From NCBI RefSeq assembly GCF_001689125.2, contig NZ_CP015405.2, forward strand, positions 3,788,501-3,852,500: a stretch of DNA of 64,000 nucleotides, written 5' to 3'. A program made the translations under genes and the position numbers. The stretch is from Blautia pseudococcoides (GTDB lineage Bacteria > Bacillota > Clostridia > Lachnospirales > Lachnospiraceae). Each line of letters starts with the position of its first letter. The first letter of the stretch is position 1. This document shows positions 59,715 to 64,000 of the stretch, piece by piece. The notes under the pieces were generated by a model, which was not told where the DNA came from, ran no database searches, and saw nothing but the letters and a program-made list of their open reading frames with translations.

Positions 59715-62700
59715 TTACTCCTCGACAAGAGTATCATCATCTAAGCTCAAGAATGCTTCTTCATCCTCTTCCGGCTCATCCTCCACGTCTACTAATTCTT
59801 CACCCTCGAATTCCTGTTTGGAGAATCCGTAGTCACCGTATTCTTCCTCGCCGCGGTGTTTGGAATCACCTTCAATGATGGAGCGCATATCTGTCTCGCC
59901 ATAGTCGATATTCTCCATGATCTCCACTTCTGTCATGTCTTCTCTGAGGACTCTGACATCCAGACCCAAGGACTGCAGCTCCTTCAAAAGTACCTTGAAG
60001 GACTCCGGAATACCAGGCTCCGGAATATTGTCGCCCTTGATAATCGCTTCATAAGTTTTCACACGTCCGATCACATCATCGGATTTCACTGTCAGGATCT
60101 CCTGCAGTGTGTAGGAAGCACCATAAGCCTCCAGTGCCCAAACCTCCATCTCTCCGAAACGCTGGCCGCCGAACTGGGCTTTACCACCCAGAGGCTGCTG
60201 TGTTACCAGGGAGTATGGGCCTGTGGAACGCGCGTGGATCTTATCATCTACCAGGTGATGCAGCTTCAGGTAGTGCATGTGTCCGATGGTTACAGGACTG
60301 TCAAAATATTCACCTGTACGTCCGTCACGGAGTCTTACTTTACCGTCACGGGAGATCGGCACGCCTTTCCACAGCTCCCTGTGGGCTCTGTTATCATAAA
60401 GGAACTGTAAAACCTCCGGGCGCACCGTATCTTTATGCTTTGCCTCAAAGTCTTCCCATTCCATGTTCACATAATCATTTGCAAGATCCAGAGTATCCTG
60501 GATATCATTCTCGTTGGCACCGTCAAATACCGGTGTGGCAATGTTGAATCCAAGGGCTTTTGCCGCAAGACTCAGATGGATCTCCAGCACCTGCCCGATA
60601 TTCATACGGGAAGGCACACCCAGAGGGTTCAGTACGATGTCCAGCGCACGTCCGTTGGGAAGGAATGGCATATCCTCCACAGGAAGTACACGGGACACAA
60701 CACCCTTGTTACCGTGACGGCCGGCCATCTTGTCACCCACAGAGATTTTTCTCTTCTGTGCAATATAGATACGGACTGCCTGATTCACACCGGGGGACAG
60801 CTCATCGCCGTTCTCTCTTGTAAATACTTTTGCATCCACAACAATACCGTACTCACCGTGAGGAACCTTCAGGGAAGTGTCACGCACTTCACGGGCCTTC
60901 TCACCGAAAATAGCACGGAGCAGCCTCTCCTCCGCAGTCAGCTCTGTCTCTCCCTTAGGAGTCACTTTACCGACCAGGATATCGCCTGCGCGGACCTCGG
61001 CACCGATACGGATGATCCCACGCTCGTCCAGGTCTTTTAAGGCATCATCACCTACACCCGGTACATCACGTGTGATCTCTTCCGGTCCTAACTTTGTATC
61101 TCTGGCTTCTGCCTCATACTCTTCAATATGCACAGAAGTATAGACATCATCCTGTACCAGCCTTTCGCTTAACAGGACGGCATCCTCGTAATTGTAACCC
61201 TCCCAGGTCATGAAACCGATCAGGGGGTTCTTGCCAAGAGCCAGCTCACCATTGGAGGTGGACGGACCGTCAGCGATCACCTGTCCTGCTTCTACATGCT
61301 CCCCTTTGGTCACGATGGGCCTCTGGTTGTAGCAGTTGCTCTGGTTACTTCTCATGAACTTGGTAAGGCGGTAAGTGTCTTTTGTACCGTCATCATTGCG
61401 CATAACGATCTCTTTTGACGCTGCGCACTCTATGGTGCCGGCTTTTTTCGCCACTACACAGACACCGGAGTCAACGGCAGCCTTCACTTCCATACCGGTT
61501 CCTACAACAGGAGCCTCTGTGGTGAGAAGCGGAACGGCCTGGCGCTGCATGTTGGATCCCATCAGCGCACGGTTTGCATCATCGTTCTGCAGGAAGGGGA
61601 TCAGGGCTGTAGCCACAGAGAACACCATCTTGGGAGATACGTCCATGTAGTCAAACATATGACGTTCATATTCCTGTGTTTCATCCAGATAACGTCCGGA
61701 AACGTTCTTATGGATAAAGTGCCCTTCCTCGTCCAGCGGCTCATTGGCCTGCGCAACATGGTAATTATCTTCTTCATCTGCGGTCATATAGACCACTTCA
61801 TCTGTAACCCGCGGATTCTTGGGATCTGATTTGTCAATCTTACGGTACGGTGCTTCCACAAAGCCGTACTGGTTGATCCTGGCATAGGATGCCAGGGAGT
61901 TGATCAGACCGATGTTAGGTCCCTCAGGGGTCTCGATAGGGCACATTCTTCCGTAATGGGAGTAATGTACATCTCGAACCTCGAAGCCTGCACGGTCTCG
62001 TGACAGACCGCCGGGGCCAAGTGCGGATAGACGTCTCTTATGGGTCAGCTCACCCAGAGGGTTGTTCTGATCCATGAACTGTGACAGCTGGGAGGACCCG
62101 AAGAATTCCTTCACGGCTGCTGTAACCGGTTTGATATTGATCAGGGACTGGGGAGAAATACCCTCCATATCCTGTGTTGTCATTCTTTCACGAACCACTC
62201 TCTCCAGTCTGGAAAGACCGATCCTGTACTGGTTCTGCAGCAGTTCACCTACTGCACGGATACGTCTGTTGCCCAGATGGTCGATATCGTCATCATTTCC
62301 CAGACCGTATTCCAGATGCATGTTATAGTTAATGGAAGCAAGGATATCTTCTTTTGTGATATGCTTCGGAATCAGCTCGTGGATCTCACGATGGACTGCA
62401 TCCTTGATATCTTCAATATCCTCATTTTCTTCCAGTATCTTAGCCAGGACAGGATAGTAGACCAGTTCGGTCACTCCCATCTCAGCCGGATCTGCGTCCA
62501 CATAATTGGTGATATCCACCATCATGCTTGAAAGGACTTTGATGTTACGCTCTTCGCCCTGGATCCATACATAAGGAACTGCCGCATTCTGGATCTGATC
62601 AGCCAGTTCTTTTGTTACAACTGTGCCGGCCTCCGCCATGATCTCACCTGTTGTGGTATCCACAACCTCCTCAGCCAGTATATGGCCTGCGATACGGTTT

Positions 62701-63557
62701 CTCAGCAGCAGCTTTTTGTTGAATTTGTAACGGCCTACTTTTGCCAGGTCGTAACGTCTTGGGTCAAAGAACATACTGGTGATCAGGCTCTCTGCGCTCT
62801 CCACAGCCAGCGGCTCACCCGGACGGATTTTTTTGTATAACTCCAGAAGACCTTCCTGATAACTCTCAGCAGTGTCTTTTGTAAAGCTGGCTAATATCTT
62901 CGGTTCCTCACCGAATAACTCTATAATTTCTGCATTCGTGCCAATACCTAAGGCACGGATCAAAACTGTAATAGGGACTTTTCTGGTTCTGTCTACACGT
63001 ACATAGAATACGTCATTGGAGTCGGTCTCATATTCCAGCCAGGCACCCCTGTTCGGGATAACGGTACAGGAATAAAGGGTTTTGCCCAGTTTATCATGAG
63101 CGATAGAGTAATAAATCCCCGGAGAACGTACAAGCTGGCTGACAATAACTCGTTCAGCGCCGTTGATCACGAAGGTACCGGTTGCTGTCATTAACGGCAG
63201 ATCACCCATGAAGATTTCATGTTCACTGATTTCGTCATTCTCTCTGTTGTATAATTTTACCCTTACTTTCAAAGGAGCTGCAAAAGTAGCATCCCTCTCC
63301 TTGCATTCCTCGATGGAGTATTTTACCTCATCTTCACACAAAGTAAAGTCAACAAATTCCAAGCTTAATTTACCGCTGTAATCGGCGATTGGAGAGATAT
63401 CTTCAAAAACTTCTTTAAGACCTTCGTCCAGAAACCACTGGTAAGAGTCTTTCTGTACTTCAATGAGGTTCGGCATTTCCAGTACCTCTTTCTGGCGCTG
63501 GTAGGTCATTCTCATGCTCTTACCGGTTGTAATGGGACGGATTCTATTTTTCTCCAT
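59715..63557 (-). CDS. rpoB: RNA polymerase beta subunit
   Basis: A 1280-residue subunit. The rifampicin pocket region [20 protein letters not shown] and following [11 protein letters not shown] (about residues 484-514) carries wild-type residues at the common resistance positions. The frame opens at 63647, but [17 protein letters not shown] at 63557 is the usual start, with AGGGGTG upstream. The C-terminus is acidic and ends DDDTLVEE. Transcribed with rpoC from the promoter at 63695. Confidence 0.97.
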   Translation of the reverse strand: MEKNRIRPITTGKSMRMTYQRQKEVLEMPNLIEVQKDSYQWFLDEGLKEVFEDISPIADYSGKLSLEFVDFTLCEDEVKYSIEECKERDATFAAPLKVRVKLYNRENDEISEHEIFMGDLPLMTATGTFVINGAERVIVSQLVRSPGIYYSIAHDKLGKTLYSCTVIPNRGAWLEYETDSNDVFYVRVDRTRKVPITVLIRALGIGTNAEIIELFGEEPKILASFTKDTAESYQEGLLELYKKIRPGEPLAVESAESLITSMFFDPRRYDLAKVGRYKFNKKLLLRNRIAGHILAEEVVDTTTGEIMAEAGTVVTKELADQIQNAAVPYVWIQGEERNIKVLSSMMVDITNYVDADPAEMGVTELVYYPVLAKILEENEDIEDIKDAVHREIHELIPKHITKEDILASINYNMHLEYGLGNDDDIDHLGNRRIRAVGELLQNQYRIGLSRLERVVRERMTTQDMEGISPQSLINIKPVTAAVKEFFGSSQLSQFMDQNNPLGELTHKRRLSALGPGGLSRDRAGFEVRDVHYSHYGRMCPIETPEGPNIGLINSLASYARINQYGFVEAPYRKIDKSDPKNPRVTDEVVYMTADEEDNYHVAQANEPLDEEGHFIHKNVSGRYLDETQEYERHMFDYMDVSPKMVFSVATALIPFLQNDDANRALMGSNMQRQAVPLLTTEAPVVGTGMEVKAAVDSGVCVVAKKAGTIECAASKEIVMRNDDGTKDTYRLTKFMRSNQSNCYNQRPIVTKGEHVEAGQVIADGPSTSNGELALGKNPLIGFMTWEGYNYEDAVLLSERLVQDDVYTSVHIEEYEAEARDTKLGPEEITRDVPGVGDDALKDLDERGIIRIGAEVRAGDILVGKVTPKGETELTAEERLLRAIFGEKAREVRDTSLKVPHGEYGIVVDAKVFTRENGDELSPGVNQAVRIYIAQKRKISVGDKMAGRHGNKGVVSRVLPVEDMPFLPNGRALDIVLNPLGVPSRMNIGQVLEIHLSLAAKALGFNIATPVFDGANENDIQDTLDLANDYVNMEWEDFEAKHKDTVRPEVLQFLYDNRAHRELWKGVPISRDGKVRLRDGRTGEYFDSPVTIGHMHYLKLHHLVDDKIHARSTGPYSLVTQQPLGGKAQFGGQRFGEMEVWALEAYGASYTLQEILTVKSDDVIGRVKTYEAIIKGDNIPEPGIPESFKVLLKELQSLGLDVRVLREDMTEVEIMENIDYGETDMRSIIEGDSKHRGEEEYGDYGFSKQEFEGEELVDVEDEPEEDEEAFLSLDDDTLVEE

Positions 63558-63694
63558 TGACGTTTCACCCCTTGTATGTTTTAATTTTATTATGCTTATA
63601 CCTGAGCCTCCCAAAGGAAGTTTCCCAATTACAAAGTTTAATTTCATTCATAAATAGAGAGACAGGCATAACTTGCCATAATAGTGCATTTCTC

Positions 63695-63723
63695 ACTATA
63701 ACACACCCTGTCAAGCGTGTCAA
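63695..63723 (-). promoter_or_regulatory. rpoBC promoter
   Basis: TTGACA, a 17-base spacer and TATAGT on the minus strand, with a second TTGACA 9 bases downstream of the first. The leader would be about 130 bases. Confidence 0.9.
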
Positions 63724-63788
63724 CCATTTTTTGTTAAAATATTTTTGCGCTTTCTGGGCATACTGTCCCTGTGCTTTTCCCCTGTATT

Positions 63789-64000
63789 TCACAGCATTTC
63801 CTGCAGTTTCTCCACATTTTCCATATACATTTCCTGCCCCCGGATTCTGAAACACCCCTCTCTTTCCATCATTTTTAACTCCTGATTCAGAGAAGACCGG
63901 CTCACATGGAGCATATTTGCCAGAATGGACCGGGACAGAGGCATGTGCACGGTCTCCCCGGGAACAATGTCATTCATTCCCACGATCCAGTAAGCGATGC
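63789..64000 (-). CDS. Crp/Fnr-family regulator (C-terminal part, runs off window)
   Basis: The frame is open from the window edge (IAYWIVGMNDIVPGE) to a stop at 63789. The visible 70 residues are a Crp-type winged helix: LSRSILANMLHVSRSSLNQE is the recognition helix and MMEREGCFRIRGQEMYM the wing. The cyclic-nucleotide-binding-like sensor half is outside the window. It precedes rpoB, in the place where rplL usually stands. Confidence 0.85.
   Translation of the reverse strand, partial: IAYWIVGMNDIVPGETVHMPLSRSILANMLHVSRSSLNQELKMMEREGCFRIRGQEMYMENVEKLQEML

Noticed and set aside
59715..63557. Rifampicin resistance in rpoB
   Set aside because: Residues at the usual resistance positions in the 484-514 region are wild type.
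63565..63855. 96-codon minus-strand frame before rpoB
   Set aside because: It spans the Crp gene end and the rpoB promoter; composition is not protein-like.

Overview
The window looks like the chromosome of a Gram-positive gut anaerobe of the Lachnospiraceae (Blautia-like). The evidence is family-level: EF-Tu, EF-G, S12/S7 and RpoB/RpoC sequences typical of Clostridia, AGGAGG ribosome sites throughout, base composition near 50% by eye, and many ABC importers, LacI/GntR/AraC regulators and GHKL or OmpR-type two-component systems. No rRNA, tRNA, CRISPR array, intact insertion sequence or prophage was seen. The genus is an inference.

Layout. (1) 1-6066, minus: DUF2975 membrane protein, XRE regulator, DUF4173 membrane protein, OmpR response regulator, intramembrane-sensing kinase, ABC ATPase and an FtsX-type permease cut by the window edge; this resembles a cell-envelope or antimicrobial-peptide stress module. 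(2) 6252-14304: a GNAT relic, a membrane-anchored coiled-coil protein, a CarD-like regulator, a URO-D-family methyltransferase with a LacI regulator, and an EamA/M42 peptidase/MATE group. (3) 14387-21690: a complete galactoside operon (LacI, GH2 beta-galactosidase, two sugar permeases, lipoprotein binding protein; no ATPase). (4) 22099-25531: a fructoselysine-type catabolic operon (two UTRA GntR regulators, PfkB kinase, SIS deglycase). (5) 25910-27744: a PadR operon with a 46-48-residue membrane peptide translationally coupled to padR, and a HAAS-domain/SEDS-like membrane protein. (6) 27820-30795: AraC regulator divergent from a MATE/O-acetyltransferase pair. (7) 30731-39409: the most unusual locus, a beta-propeller/solute-binding lipoprotein fusion, MalF/MalG-like permeases, an HlyD-type adaptor and a MacB-like membrane protein without any ATPase, divergent from an OmpR/histidine-kinase pair. 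(8) 39450-40297: decayed DNA with a tag-like relic and nested inverted repeats. (9) 40298-44800: a BceAB-type exporter divergent from a LytTR-type two-component pair that an apparent deletion has fused and broken, while its likely direct-repeat operator remains. (10) 45086-49306: a short MutS2 behind a long structured leader, an FmdE-like protein and an MFS transporter. (11) 49639-64000, minus: part of a Crp/Fnr regulator, rpoB, rpoC, a GH3 NagZ-like lipid-anchored or membrane-anchored hexosaminidase inserted between rpoC and rpsL, then rpsL, rpsG, fusA and tuf, with clear sigma-A promoters before rpoB, rpsL and tuf.

How they work together. Sugar uptake systems 3 and 7 must borrow an ATPase encoded elsewhere. 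Each catabolic operon carries its own regulator at its head. Both FtsX-type exporters sit beside a two-component system. Several intergenic stretches hold decaying gene fragments (GNAT, tag-like, half a LytTR regulator) and a dispersed repeat of about 125-130 bp, which together suggest a region of ongoing gene loss around stable housekeeping genes.
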